Below, one piece after another: positions 34,636-46,502 of a stretch of DNA of 64,000 nucleotides (its first letter is position 1; every line of letters starts with the position of its first letter). This DNA is from Golubevia sp. BC0850 (taxonomy: Eukaryota; Basidiomycota; Exobasidiomycetes; Golubeviales; Golubeviaceae), in the NCBI GenBank assembly GCA_012976225.1, contig JAAVVG010000008.1, positions 744,001 to 808,000 on the forward strand, written 5' to 3'. A program made the translations under genes and the position numbers. The notes below the pieces were generated by a model. The model was not told the DNA's origin and searched no databases. It saw only the letters and a list, made by a program, of their open reading frames with translations.

Positions 34636-36508
34636 TTATTCAGAAGGAGCAACTCCAGCACTTCTATACCATCTCAATTTCCCATCTTGACCACCACTAA
34701 CAAAAGCTCTTGGAACTGAATTGGTTTGTTTTGGCATTCTCAAAGCTTTCTTTTCCTTTTCCGATTCTTCTTGGTTGGAATTGGTCGTCATTGAAGGACA
34801 CCAGGAAATCGACCAAATCGAATGACTTTCAGTTTGAGTAGAAACACATAATTTAGGTGTTGATTCTAAGTCCCAAAGTTTGATTGTGTTGTCCGAAGAA
34901 CTGGATTTAAGGAATTCAAAGAAGGAAAAGAAAAGAAAGGTGTTTTGAGATCTGGTTGACAAGTAGAGGGAGTAGGAGAATTAGAACTTACCTTGTAGCA
35001 ACGATTCTTTCATTCAAATCAGAACTTTGAACATCTAAAATCCAACCATGATGTCCTTGTAAAGCAGCAACTTGTCCATCATCTTCATCCAATTCCATTT
35101 GTTCAATCCCCTCGTTAGTTTTTGAACTGTTGGAAATTTGTTTGACGTCGTGGATTGTTAGAAGCCTATTGTCTGACCCTATCAGAAGGTGGGAAGCAAG
35201 ACCGTTGGATGAAGAGGTGAAGGAGAGAGCTCGGACTGGCAGGGAATGACCTGGTTGGAGAAGGGGAAGCAACAAGTGAACATTTGCTGCAAGTCTCTTA
35301 AAGAATTTGAACAGGTTGAAAGTCTCAATCGCTACTAACTTGAGATTGTTCGTAAGACTTGGCCTGAAGAGACGCCGAATAATGAAACCTTGGTAGATGA
35401 GAGAAAGAGAAGAGATCAGATTTATCAGCAAGCTTTACCACTGTTCTCAACTCACCTGGCCTGTATTAGTTCCAGAAGCAACTAAATTCCCATCTGGACT
35501 CTGTTTTGTGTGAGCAGAAGGTGATAGAAGGTAAGAGCAGGGAGAAAGAGACGTATACATTCAGCATTCTTCAGAGGTTCAACAGGCTTCTGGGGACGGT
35601 CTTCCCACTCACGAACACAACCTTCATACCAAAAGGAGCTTCTTTAGAACCCTTTGAAGCAGGAGAAAGATATTTGATTGGCTCTCCAAATGGCGTCGTT
35701 GAGTAGAGTGAGATTCCGCCTCCAACTCCTGTCGTCGCAAAGCATACTCCGGAAGGGTGAATAGCGGAGCAATAAACCTCTGAAAGGTAGTCACAGCACA
35801 GAACGTATGAGTTTCAGTGAGTGAATCAGTGGCAAGAGAGACTCAAAGTCTCGAGGAAATGACTCACCTTTACCTTTTCCACTCAATCCAGGAATTTTGA
35901 CGTCAGACAAGGTTTTCTTACTCTCCTCCAAAATCAACTCTGCTTTCAAAGTCGGTTTCTCTGGAGGAAGCGGCTCATCATTTGAAACTTTCTGCTCATT
36001 GCCATTTACTTCTTCTGTAGGAAGTAGATCTGATTTTTCGACTCGAAAGATCGCAATACTTCCATCGAGACTGTTTGTCAGAACCTTCTGTCCATCTTTC
36101 GTCACTGATAAAGAAGTGATTCCTAAGGAGTGAGTTTGAGGTGCTATAGAGAGAAGTAGTCCATTCGAAGAATCCCTGGAAAGAAAAATGAGACTTCGTT
36201 CAGTTTGGAATTGTAGAACTTGGCTTCGCTCTTTGGAGAGACGGCTCACCACAACCTAATCTGACCGTCTAAGGAAGCGGAAAGAACTACTCGATCTATC
36301 CAAGCTGTTGCCCAGATTTCATCTTTGTGAGCTGTCAAAAGAGAAGAGATGGCCAGTCAGCGGATGAAAGAAAAGAGCTTCTCCCAAAAGACTCACAATC
36401 TGCCGATTCGAAGTCTGCTAGGTATTGAAGAGACTTTAGGAGAAAAGAATTGAAGTTTCAATTTGTAGATTAAGAGGAAAAAAGAAACTTCTGAGGAGAA
36501 CTTACCAT
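34636..36508 (-). CDS. SKI8: WD40 protein Ski8 / WDR61-like
   Basis: Nine exons: 36508-36506 (ATG only), 36433-36397, 36331-36250, 36175-35868, 35779-35613, 35500-35456, 35388-35340, 35250-34992 and 34900-34636. They give 404 residues with consistent phases. The joined N-terminus reads MSLQYLADFESADSHKDEIW, as in Ski8. WD repeats follow: SASLDGQIRLWWD, LTNSLDGSIAIF, FSPDGNLVASG, and the C-terminal SSSDNTIKLWDL with FVSGGQDGKLRWY. Ski8 is a subunit of the Ski2-Ski3-Ski8 complex that feeds mRNA to the cytoplasmic exosome, including mRNA on stalled ribosomes, and in some fungi it acts in meiotic recombination. It is divergent from RBG1 with 128 bases between ATGs. Confidence 0.82.
36506..36508 (-). 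other. Start-codon-only first coding exon of SKI8
   Basis: The ATG is followed directly by a GTAAGT donor. The next exon, starting at 36433, restores the Ski8 N-terminus in phase 0. Confidence 0.8.
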
Positions 36509-36636
36509 CTTCAAGAAAAGCTGCGTCTGTGGAGGAGAAGTCTGCGACTTGTTGCTGGAAAAGAAATTTGAGAGCTTCCTTCTGAACATCACAAGCCTCT
36601 CTCACCTTTTAGCAACCCCCAAAATAAGTAACAGTC
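36509..36636. promoter_or_regulatory. Bidirectional promoter, SKI8 / RBG1
   Basis: 128 bases between two divergent start codons. Both borders carry the same 11-mer ATGGTAAGTTC, one on each strand, because each gene's first coding exon is only the ATG. Confidence 0.6.
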
Positions 36637-36639
36637 ATG
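36637..36639 (+). other. Start-codon-only first coding exon of RBG1
   Basis: ATG followed by GTAAGT. The acceptor at 36807-36808 (CTCTCAG) yields ACG ACA GTT TCA, matching the conserved DRG1 N-terminus. A competing AG two codons later would break the frame. Confidence 0.82.
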
Positions 36640-38956
36640 GTAAGTTCAAACCGTTTATCGCAACTCAAGTTCTCCAGAAGTCTCAAGTAAACGCTGCCAG
36701 CTTCTGGGTCAACTGCCCTGCAATCTTCTTCAACTCCAACTTTGAATGAGCACTCAATCCTTCATCTTCTTTCTTCTCTTCTCTTCTCGCCTTCCATCCA
36801 ACTCTCAGACGACAGTTTCAAAGATCAAAGAAATCGAAGATGAGATGGCTAAGACCCAAAAGAACAAGGTACGTTCATCTTCAAGTCCCTATTCACTTTT
36901 GTTTACCCTTCAAGAGCTTAACCTCTTCTTTATGATACCCTCTTCTCATCCGATCTTTTCTTCTGGAATAACAGGCCACATCATATCATTTGGGTCAACT
37001 CAGAGCTAAGCTTGCGAAGCTGAAGAGAGAGCTTATCTCTCCATCTGGTGGTGGAGGAGGAGGTCCTGGAATGGGTTTCGATGTTGCTAGAACTGGTATT
37101 GCCAGTGTTGGGTGAGTTATTCTGACGAGTTCGAAAGATAGGGATGATTCTTCTTTGACTAAATTAAATGGAGATGCAGAGGATAAGAACTGGAGATTGT
37201 GGGCAGCCTTGCGAGAGGACGGAAGGCCATCAAGGAAAATCTTCACTGCTTACACCTCTTCATCACTCTAATCTGCTCCACATCTGATAGGTTTGTGGGA
37301 TTTCCTTCTGTAGGAAAATCTACGTTGTGAGTAGGCAGCGGATAGATAGTCTTGACCCAGCTCAAGGAATCTCATTTTGACTTCATTCCCCCTCCCTCGT
37401 ATGCTTCTTCCAATCCTCTTCTAGAATGTCTGGACTCACTGGAACAACTTCAGAAGCTGCTGCATATGAATTCACAACCTGTGAGTTCTCTTCAACTCAA
37501 TTTCGATCCGGAGTTGTCTCTGAGCCTGAACTTCTCTCTCTCAAATCCTTCTCTCAGTAACGACCGTACCTGGAACCCTCAATGTGCATGGAGCCAAAGT
37601 TCAAATCTTGGATCTTCCTGGAATTATTGAGGGAGCTAAGGATGGTAAGGGTAGGGGTAAACAAGTCATTGCAGTCGCTAGAACTTGTAATTTGATTTTC
37701 ATTGTTTTGGACGTTGGAAAGCCGTTGGTGAGTAGATCAATTCACTCCTTTTCTTTTTCGGAAACCTGATCTGATGACCAGCTCTTGCATCTCCGCCACC
37801 TAGGTCGACAAAGCGATTCTCGAGAATGAATTGGAAGGTTTCGGAATTCGATTAAACAAGACCCCACCAAACATCGTTGTCAAGAGGAAGGATCGTGGAG
37901 GAATCAATGTCACCAATACTGTTCCTTTAACCAAGCTTGATCCGGATGAGATCAGAGCTGTGCTTTCGGAGTACAGGATTAATTCGGCTGACGTCTCTTT
38001 CAGACAAGACGCTACTATCGAAGAACTCATCGAGTGAGTCCATCGAGTTCCCTTCTGAAAAGACAGTCGATTGTAGCCGCTCAAAATCTGTTTTTCTTAT
38101 CACCTCTCACTCTTGCTCCAGCGTCATCGAAGGAAACAGAGTCTACGTCGTGAGTGTCAGCTCCCCTTGAGACTTTCAAAGCGCTCTCTGACGTTTCTCT
38201 CGCCTTTTCCTCTCTGAATACAGCCTTGTATCTACGTACTAAATAAGATCGATTGCAGTGAGTATCCATCTTCTCCTTTACTCATAGAATTCGGCTGCTG
38301 AGAAGATCGTTCAGCTTCCCAAGTTTGCGAAAGTTCTTCTGGGTCTGTGCGTCAAACAACTTGTAGTGTAACAAAGCGCTTCTTACTAATCTCCTATTTC
38401 CTTCTCGTTTTTCAGTCTCCATCGAAGAGCTAGATCTTCTCTACAAGATTCCAATGTCAGTTCCGATCAGTTCGAGAATGTGGCTGAACGTTGACGAGCT
38501 TGTCGAAACGATGTGGAAGGAACTTCGATTGGTAAGGGTTTACACAAGACCAAGAGGTCAAACTCCTGACTATGCAAATCCGTAAGTGCATGTAAAGATG
38601 CGACGTGATCTTTCAGTCATGAGCCATTCCTTACCTCGACTTTTCATCTCTCTGGCCTACAGAGTCGTTCTCAGACAAGGAAAGTGTTCCATCGAGCATT
38701 TTGCGAACGCTATTCATAAAGACATTATGAGACAATTCAAATGCGCTGTGGTCTGGGGAACTAGCGCTAAACATGCTCGAGGACAGAGGGTTGGATCAGA
38801 GTGAGTGCCATTTTTGAAGGAAGGGAGACGCTCCCAGATCGCTCTTCTTTCAATCGTTACTCAGGCTTTCATTCTTGCTGAATCTTTCCTTCCTTTTCCA
38901 TCAAATTCAGACACATCCTTCAAGATGAGGACTGTGTGACTTTGTTCAAAAAGTAG
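36637..38956 (+). CDS. RBG1: Developmentally regulated GTPase Rbg1 (DRG1)
   Basis: Twelve coding exons: 36637-36639 (ATG only), 36809-36868, 36975-37111, 37291-37326, 37425-37480, 37558-37727, 37804-38033, 38122-38149, 38224-38257, 38416-38581, 38663-38800 and 38911-38956. They give 367 residues, exactly the length of human DRG1. Landmarks are [21 protein letters not shown]1 [10 protein letters not shown]3 [17 protein letters not shown]4 NKID and a C-terminal TGS domain ([15 protein letters not shown]). DRG GTPases with a DFRP partner associate with polysomes and help ribosomes through pauses. It is the most intron-dense gene in the window. Confidence 0.95.
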
Positions 38957-39343
38957 AGTTTTGTGTCCGGTCCCGTTTTCTATCTTCTAAGCTGTTCTTA
39001 CCCATACGTTTTATCGAATATATATTCTTTTGTACCATACCTTGGACGCTTGATTGCATGACTAGATCAAAAGAAACTGAATAGAAGAAATTCACAGGTA
39101 CCCACAGACCCAAGGGGGAAGATTTCCCATAGAGGGAGGGGCGGGGAACGGGGATTATTAGAAATGCCTTTAGCGTGTTAGGTTTCTCTCCCTTCTTTCT
39201 GTCTTTCCCTCTCTCTCTTTCCCTCTTTTATCTCATATCCTTTCCCTTCCCTTTTCTCTTCTTTGGTTCTCCTCTCATCTGCCTCTTTCCTTCGCCCTCA
39301 AGGGTCCCACGTTCTTTAAGACTTTCCAAGATCTCCACCACAG
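38957..39343. other. Intergenic / tannase promoter
   Basis: About 390 bases with a long C/T-rich leader at 39180-39290, common before highly expressed fungal genes. No gene is seen. Confidence 0.6.
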
Positions 39344-42300
39344 ATGCGAGTCAAACTCTCTCTTCTTTCGACCCTGCCCCTATTGGCATTTGCTTCTTCT
39401 AATTCTCAACTCAAGTTCGAAATCCGCTCTGCCAACTCCTCTAATTCAGCGTCCCCTAATACCTCAACAGCCTCCAGTTCCAGCAACTCCAACAATCGAA
39501 CTCCAAATGGGTTACCGTATGAGACTCCAGACATCTCCCACTTCAAACCATCAAAAGGAGCCAAAAAGGCTTCGTTGTACTCTTCCAAATTATGTACCTG
39601 GATAGGTCAACATTTTTCTGAACTTTCCTCTCAAGAGATCACTGAAGTTTTCGGGCAGGTGAGAATTGAGATCTCACTCTAGCGTGGAACGAGTAAGCAA
39701 CAAACAAACATTGACCCTGACCCTTCTCTCACCTCCCTTTCCTCTTTCAGTACTACCCTGAAGGTAGTAACCCGTCCCTTGAGCTCCTGTCATCCACCTA
39801 CCCGCCTGGGGTCATTCCGAATGGGACTGATGTTGCTGTGGGTATAAGGAATCTTCAAGCGGTAGCCAGCAGCAGCCGAAAGATTGGCAGGGAGACTGAT
39901 CTTCCATCTTCCCCTTTTCTTCTCCAATCAGGCCATCCTGGAATCAGTTGGTCCGGATATCGACATCACCCAGGACTCTTCTTATGGTTTACAGGTGAGC
40001 AGAGAGGAGAGGAGAGAGTATAGCTTTTGCTTTGGCCCGTTTACTCACTCCCTCTCCCTTTCCCATTTTACTCCGAATTTAATTCAATCCACTTCCAGGG
40101 AAGAGAAGCTCAACATGGTCCTCTCGGAGGTCTGCCAGCCTTCTGTCGAGTTGGAGGAAACATCGCCACATCTTCTCTCACGAAGGTACTCTTTGAAGTC
40201 TGGCTACCACTCGCTTCAAACCCTTCGATAGACCTGGCTCCCATAAATGCTACCGACTATCCAACCGCCTCAACTCCTGTTGAACTGGCTGCAGATGGAT
40301 CTTACATCAAGGGGCCTCCCGAGCTTACGAATCCAGATGCCTCATCTTCGGATGCTGATGCCTCTTCTGCTTCTGCTTCTTCGGATGACACTTCTAGTCA
40401 TGTAGAAGAACGCTCTCGTCACGGCTCTTTCTCTGGCGAAGAGCTCCTCGGATCTTCTTCATCGTGGAATGGAAGACTTCTCTGGATCAACAACGGAGGT
40501 CAAAGGTGAGTTCTTGAAGTTGGTAGCGCAGACCCTGAACTCTTGCGAATCGCTGACGAAAACTTCCCTGCTTTTCCTTCTCAGAGGATTCGTACCCTTG
40601 ACCGACCTCAAGCAGCAGATGAGTCGTCACAGATTCGCTGTTGCAGGATCAAATGCCGGGCATTTCTCGACCGCTGGAAGTGGCGCTTGGATACCTGGAC
40701 CTCAGTACTACGATACTCTTTTGGATTGGAGTAGTAGGGCTAGTCACGTCGGCAAGATCGCGAGCGAGGAGGTCATCAATCTTTTCTACGGAAACAACGC
40801 TGGAACTCGAGTCTCGAAGAAAGGTCGCCATCACGAATCTCGAAAGACTGGCAGCGGAGGAGTCAATTCTCCCAAGTCTAAGAGTCGTATCAGAGCCTAC
40901 GCGGCAGGGTGCTCGGTGGGTGGGAAGCAGTCTTTCGGAAGTGTTACAGAGCACTTCGACGACTTCGATGGAGTCATCAGTGGAGCTCCAGCTTTCTTCT
41001 TCAATCGTCTTAACCGAGGCCAGGTCCATACCCAAGTGGTCCATCGAAAGTCGGCCGCTGGTCTAGGTGAGTGAAGAAGGTGGAGAAGATTTTGGTCTGG
41101 TCGCAAATTGACTTCCTTTTTGTACATATCCAGGATATTTCAACATCACCTTGATGCCAGGGGCTATCCATCAAACTATTCTCAAGCAGTGCGATGAGTT
41201 GGACGGAGTCAAAGATGGAGTTATAGTTGATGTGAGTTACTGAAGAGAGAGGACAGAGAGAGAGAGAGTGTGTGTGTGTGGGAAGGGGGAAAGAGCTGGA
41301 CCTTCCCAGTTTGTAGTTTCTGACGCTTTAACCTCTGTTTCTTTCACTTTTTAGCCTACCAAATGCAAGCCCAACTTCGAACAAGAGCTGCTCTGTGGAG
41401 CTCCCAATTCGATGTTCGGCGGATCGTTGGACACTTGCATGACTCAAGCGCAAATCGACAACCTCAAAACCATCTACGAACCCACTATCATCAATGGAAC
41501 CTTCGTCTACGACCCCTACTACTACGGATTGGAATCTCGTGTCAGTTCTTTGACTGGAACTGCTAGCAAAGCATCTCAATACACTCAAACGGCAGTGCTT
41601 CAATACTCAGAGATCGATCCCAAGTTCGACGTCTACAACAACTTCACTCTTGAGACTGTATTGAGAGGAGAACGTCAGAACCCGAGTGGCAGCAACCAAG
41701 ACGTCACTGATCTCAGTCCTTTCCTCAACGCTGGAAAGAAGCTCGTGAGTATCTTCTCCGGCCTTCCGAAACGACTCGCTCCCGCCTAGAGTCTTCTCAC
41801 GCATCCCTTCTTCATTCGTTTCCCTCTCATAGATTCACTACCATGGTCTGATAGATATGACAGTGAGCCCAGCTGCCTCTGCTAGATTCCACGATCTCGT
41901 AGTCAAAGACAGTACACCAAATCTCAAGCACGGAAAGGTCTCAGATGGTTACAGGTACTTTCCTATTCCTGGGATGAGTCATTGTCGTGATGGAGATGGA
42001 CCTTGGCATTTTGGTTCAATCACTCAGAATGTGAGTACTTTGAGAACAAGTCCAACGATCTTTGAGCTTCGGGAGACTCTGAACTCGAACTAGAGGTGCT
42101 CGACCTCTCGCAGTTGGCTCTCGAGGTTGCCTTCTTCTTTCACTGACACTTCTCGACCCTGTTCCCTCTCACAGGATGCTGGAAATCGTCCGCTCAAGTG
42201 GGACTCCAAACATGATTTGATCCTTTCACTGGTCGCCTGGGCTGAGAAGGACGAAGCCCCCGAATTCCAGATTGGTGCCAATTACCACTCAAGACAGAAG

Positions 42301-42483
42301 GTTTTACCGATCGATCCATCGTCTAATGGTGCATCCGATTTAAAGTATTTACCTACGATCTACCAGTCAAACAAATACGGAGTCGTCAACACTCGCAAGC
42401 TTTGTCCGTATCCAAAGCAGCCGGTCTACAAGGGCGGCAACATCAACGGTACTAAGGCTTGGAAGGATTTCGATTGTCAATAG
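39344..42483 (+). CDS. Secreted tannase / feruloyl esterase family hydrolase
   Basis: Exons 39344-39658, 39751-39837, 39932-39994, 40099-40505, 40585-41066, 41134-41231, 41355-41744, 41833-42030 and 42175-42483 give 782 residues. A signal peptide (MRVKLSLLSTLPLLAFASS) is followed by a Ser/Asn-rich stretch. The family CS-D-HC catalytic pattern is present: AAGCSVGGKQ, HYHGLIDMTV and IPGMSHC. The calcium-site-like DGVKDGVIVD is also seen. It hydrolyses aromatic acid esters (gallate or ferulate), suggesting plant-material use. An acidic Ser/Asp-rich insertion of about 75 residues sits between FEVWLPLA and WNGRLLWINNGG, where relatives usually have a few residues. Confidence 0.92.
41255..41282. 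repeat. GA/GT dinucleotide microsatellite in a tannase intron
   Basis: A run of GA units followed directly by GT units within the intron 41232-41354. Confidence 0.85.
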
Positions 42484-42882
42484 TTTTGTTTCCTCTTCTG
42501 TCTCCTGTTCCCGCTTCTCCAATCTCGATGCTACTTTCTTATACTATTAGACGATGCTCTGTATTCATCTTTTCTGCCCTTCATTCTCGCTCCCTGCTTT
42601 CTCTTCCTCTTTGTGCACCTACTTTCTACAATGTCATTTTAGTTCCTTGAAAGCACCAAAAGTTGTTCTGTTTGACTGTCAGTTGGTTTTCTAAAGAGTA
42701 TGTGGATTCTGAAAAGATACGAGAGACTAACACTGGGGAGGTATTCTAAGGCGTGGAAGTGAATGAGGGTTATTGAGGGAGTACAATGGTAGAAACGGAG
42801 ACTAGAGGAAAGAAACTTGGAAAGAAGGGAAGGGAGACAAATCAAAGAAAGTAGATCAACAGAAGTTGAGTCGCCAAAGTGT
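42484..42882. other. Convergent intergenic region, no gene seen
   Basis: About 400 bases between the tannase stop and the stop of the ADF-H/PH gene. No convincing frame. Confidence 0.55.
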
Positions 42883-45800
42883 TTAGTTCTGGGCCTTGGA
42901 GAGCACGCCGATGGCGCACAGAAGACTCTCCTTCTCTTCGTGACTATCCGTTGCCAAGATAATCGTTTCCAGTTCAGACGAACCAGTATTGACAAAACCC
43001 AACTGAAAGGAATTGAGCATCTGCGAGTCTTCTGGGTTGTCTTCTAGCGATCGCACCAAACCGCGAAGTTGAATCGTGTCGAGAATTGTCGATTTCTCCT
43101 GGATAAATGAGAGCCACAGGATAGAACAAGGTCAATGAAGGGGGCTCAGATCGAGAGTGATGCAATGCGGAAACGTTACTCACTGATTCAGACTTCGACA
43201 GTCGAAGGTCACTCCCTCGGAGTTCGTAGAAGCGACGACGCCAGATCTAAAAGTGAGCACAAGAGACAGATTAGCAAGAACATGAAGCAGACTCTAATGG
43301 GTATTTCGCAGGACCGCTCTCGTCTACACTTGTCGCCAAATCTATCTACTCACTGTAGCATCTGACTTTTGAACTGTGACGTTCCCGCTCAAGACGACTG
43401 TATCATCGTATGTTCGACTCTCGAACTTTTTCATGAGAGACTGCCTCTGCGATCTCTTCTTCTCTTCTCGCAATCTGACCTCCTCCTCCCTCTCTTTCCT
43501 TCTAGCCACTTCGGCCTTGAGCCGCTGCTCTCGTTCTTCGGCATCCTTTCGTCTACGCTGGGCCATGAGGATGGCTTCCTTCTCCTCTAAAGCCTTCTTC
43601 TCCTTTTCTTTCCTTGTCTCCTCAGCAGAATGAGCTTCCTCCCGATTTCTCTTCTCGACAGCCTCTCTACGAAGTCGCTCAGCAGACTCGAGCTTGGATC
43701 TTTCGAACGCATCCAGTCGTTCTCTCTCGGCTTGCTGCCTCGCCCACCGAGCCCGGGCAGCTGCTTCAGCTTCGTTTCTCTCTCGATTCCTTCTCTCCAC
43801 TTCAGAGAGTTGAAACTCCAGAGATCTCTGCTCTGCTCGAGCCCGCTCGATTTGAGATAAAGCGATCTGCTCAGCTCTGTCCATGCTACTCGTGGCTCCT
43901 CCGCCTCCAGAACCGACCCGCTTGGATCCAGGTACGTGGGGTGACGTTGGTAGATCCTTCTCGCGAGGCAATACTTTCGAATAGGTGGATCCAGCGAGCA
44001 CTCGTTCTTCGGACTGCTTCTTGGTATGTCGCGAGAGCCAGCTTTCTCCGTATTCTTCTTCCAAAGGTTTTCCAGGACGAGGGCTTGAGGCTGGAGGAGG
44101 AGAGGTTTGAGCGGGAGATGCAACTCGAGAGATGGACTCGCTAGCGCCTCTTCCGACTTGATGCGAGAGAGTTCTAGGTCTCATACCCTGATCTGAAGCC
44201 CCTTTGGAGTGTCCATTGGTAGCGGGAGCAGGTCCTGAGTACGTCCTATCCCTATCCTTCTCCGCAGCTACCAACTTGCCCGACTTGCTGGCTTTGGTGG
44301 ATCTACTGCTGTTCCCTTTTTCCTGCTCCTCCTGAAGCTTCCTCATGACCTCTTCCCTCTTCGCTTCGTCCTTCTTGACTAGCTCTCTTTCTTTCCGCTT
44401 TCTCTTTTCCCTGTCTAGAGCCTCACTCCTGATCGCCTCGTTCCTTTGGAAAGCAAGGAACTCTTCCTTCTCCTTCTCCAACCTGGCTGCTTCGTACTCG
44501 TCTGCTGGAGGAGGAGGCGGAATAGCTTTGTTTGAACGAAGCTGAGGATTAGGAGTTTTTGGAAGGGGAGGGAGAGGAACATCAGGAGGTCCAGCAGAGC
44601 CGGCTTCTCCAGGGAGAGCTGGGAGTGGAATTCCTATCGGTGGGGGTCCGGGAGGACCAGCGAAAGAATTGGACCTAGACCGGGAGCTGTTAGGAGTGAT
44701 GGGTTTGAGTTTGCTTTGGACAGCATTCGAAGTCGAGGCTAGAGGAGTCGTCACGCTGAATGACGACGGAGTTGAAGGTAGATTCGAAGCTGCAGCCAGA
44801 CCGGGAGGCTGTGGATTGACAGCCAGGTTTCGTTTCATGATTGAAGCAGTGACATCCTGATCTGGACTTGAGGAGGTAGTCGAACTCCATTGGGAGACGT
44901 CGTTGAAAGATGAATTGGATCCATTCCTAGCCGCTGCGACTCTGCCTCCTGCTCCTTCCTGATTTCGATCGTTCTCCATCTTGGGTGAAGAGTTGAGATT
45001 CAAACCGAGACCCAAGCCTTGGATTCTTGGCCTTGAAGAGCTGTAACCGGCAGGAGAGGCATTGAGAATTGAACTTCCACTGGGACTTGAAGCGTTGGTA
45101 TCTTTGAAGGGAGAGTTAGCTTCCTTCGAGTCCATCAGAGGTGTCGTTGCTTTAGGAGTTCCAGCAGGGGAGCGGGAGTCCGGATCCGGGCTACCTCCAT
45201 TCAGACTGTTCCTTTGAGATGAGGGAGTAGGCCATGCTACACTAAGACGCTCCTGTCTCTCCCTTTCCCTCTCTGCCTCGGAAGTGATAGGTAGAGACCT
45301 GTCCAGCTTGAGAGATGATCGAATTAAAAACTCAGTCAAATCCTCCTGTCTAGCTATCACGACATTCGCAGAGGCGGCTGAGAACATGTTGCAAACAGCT
45401 CTGCCATGTACCAGAGCTCTGGCTCGTTTGACCCCACTGTTGGATGAAAGAGGAGATGCGAGGGTTGAAAATAAGCAATGAGGAAACTCTCAGAGATATA
45501 GAAGACCTCTCGCAAATAGGCCATGCTTCCCAAAGAGGGAATGCTGCGACCATCTGCTCCCCATCAGTCCATCGTCCCCTTCCGACGTCCCTTTGTCTGT
45601 GCTCTGAAACTCACCTGATATCTTCGCTGAAGTATTGAATGATCAAGATCTTCCTTTGTATCCGAATTAAGGCAAAGAGGACTTCTCCTGGCTTGAAGAG
45701 AGGTTTGAGTTGCTGCAACCCATCAGTTCCAAGAGCAGCCAATCTCAAAGCTTGTTGAGTCTGAAGTGAGGATCGAAAGTTGGTGCTACTAGGGTTTGGT

Positions 45801-45958
45801 GAAAAGGTAGAGTTGCTAGTTGGGTTTGGATCGTATTCGAGGAGAATGAAGTCATGAACAGCGATCGATTCATCTTGCTGCTGTTGTTCTGGAGGAGGAG
45901 GATGGAGCAGGCCTTGATAGGCCTGCTGAATTGCAGGATCCGAGAGATTCAAGCTCAT
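42883..45958 (-). CDS. ADF-H / coiled-coil / PH domain protein (actin-membrane linker candidate)
   Basis: Exons 45958-45615, 45436-43354, 43246-43184 and 43098-42883 give 901 residues with consistent phases. Residues ~1-155 look like an actin-depolymerising-factor homology domain (FILLEYDPNP, VLFALIRIQRKILIIQYF, then SGVKRARALVHGRAV), as in drebrin/coactosin-type proteins. The middle has Ser/Pro-rich segments with polyproline (PPPIGIPLPALPG, AIPPPPPADE) and long charged coiled coils rich in E, R and K. The C-terminal ~120 residues form a PH domain spread over three exons (VLSGNVTVQKSDATIWRRRF, YELRGSDLRLSKSES, IQLRGLV). The expected role is at cortical actin, linking filaments to phosphoinositides. 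I do not know a named orthologue. The long exon has many antisense open frames from its biased codons. Confidence 0.75.
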
Positions 45959-46502
45959 GTTGCTCTCCGTCCAAGGTAAGAGACGATGGATTGAAATTCC
46001 TCGATATCTTCTTGCTTTGAAACGATGGAAGATGGAGTGGTAGAGGATGATCGATGAGAGAAGTCGGTCTTTGGAGAGTCCCTTCTCGCCTTCTCTCCCT
46101 TCCACCACGCTAGCCCCCCCCCTTTTCCCACGCCCACAGGGCTTGACCTTTGCCCCTGAGATTGCCTCTTGAGTCTTTTGATTTACGCCAACAGCGCAGT
46201 TATCATCATGCAATTTCGGTAGGAGAGGCGCAAAAGTACATTTCGAAAAGTAGCTACTGTGGTACAGGACAAAGGGACAGAGAATATGAGAAGTTCATGA
46301 ATCGATTCGAAGATCTGGAATATGAAAGAAACTAGAGAAAGAAGGGAAATTGAATTTGACGGTGGCTTTGATGAGGAGAAGTGAGATTGAGGAGAAGATG
46401 AAAGGGAAGGGTTCCGAAAATTTGACAAAGATTGAGTACACCCTTCGAAGATCGTCCATCACTTCTGCGTCGTTGACTGGAAAGAGCAGCAATGAGGAGG
46501 AA
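45959..46502. other. Intergenic / promoter of the ADF-H/PH gene
   Basis: About 540 bases between two minus-strand genes. It contains a C9 run near 46112 and no supported gene. Confidence 0.55.

Noticed and set aside
43369-45481. Many + strand open frames rich in Ser, Phe and Leu opposite the ADF-H/PH gene
   Set aside because: They arise from the E/K/R-rich coiled-coil codons of the real gene. They have no splice or family support.
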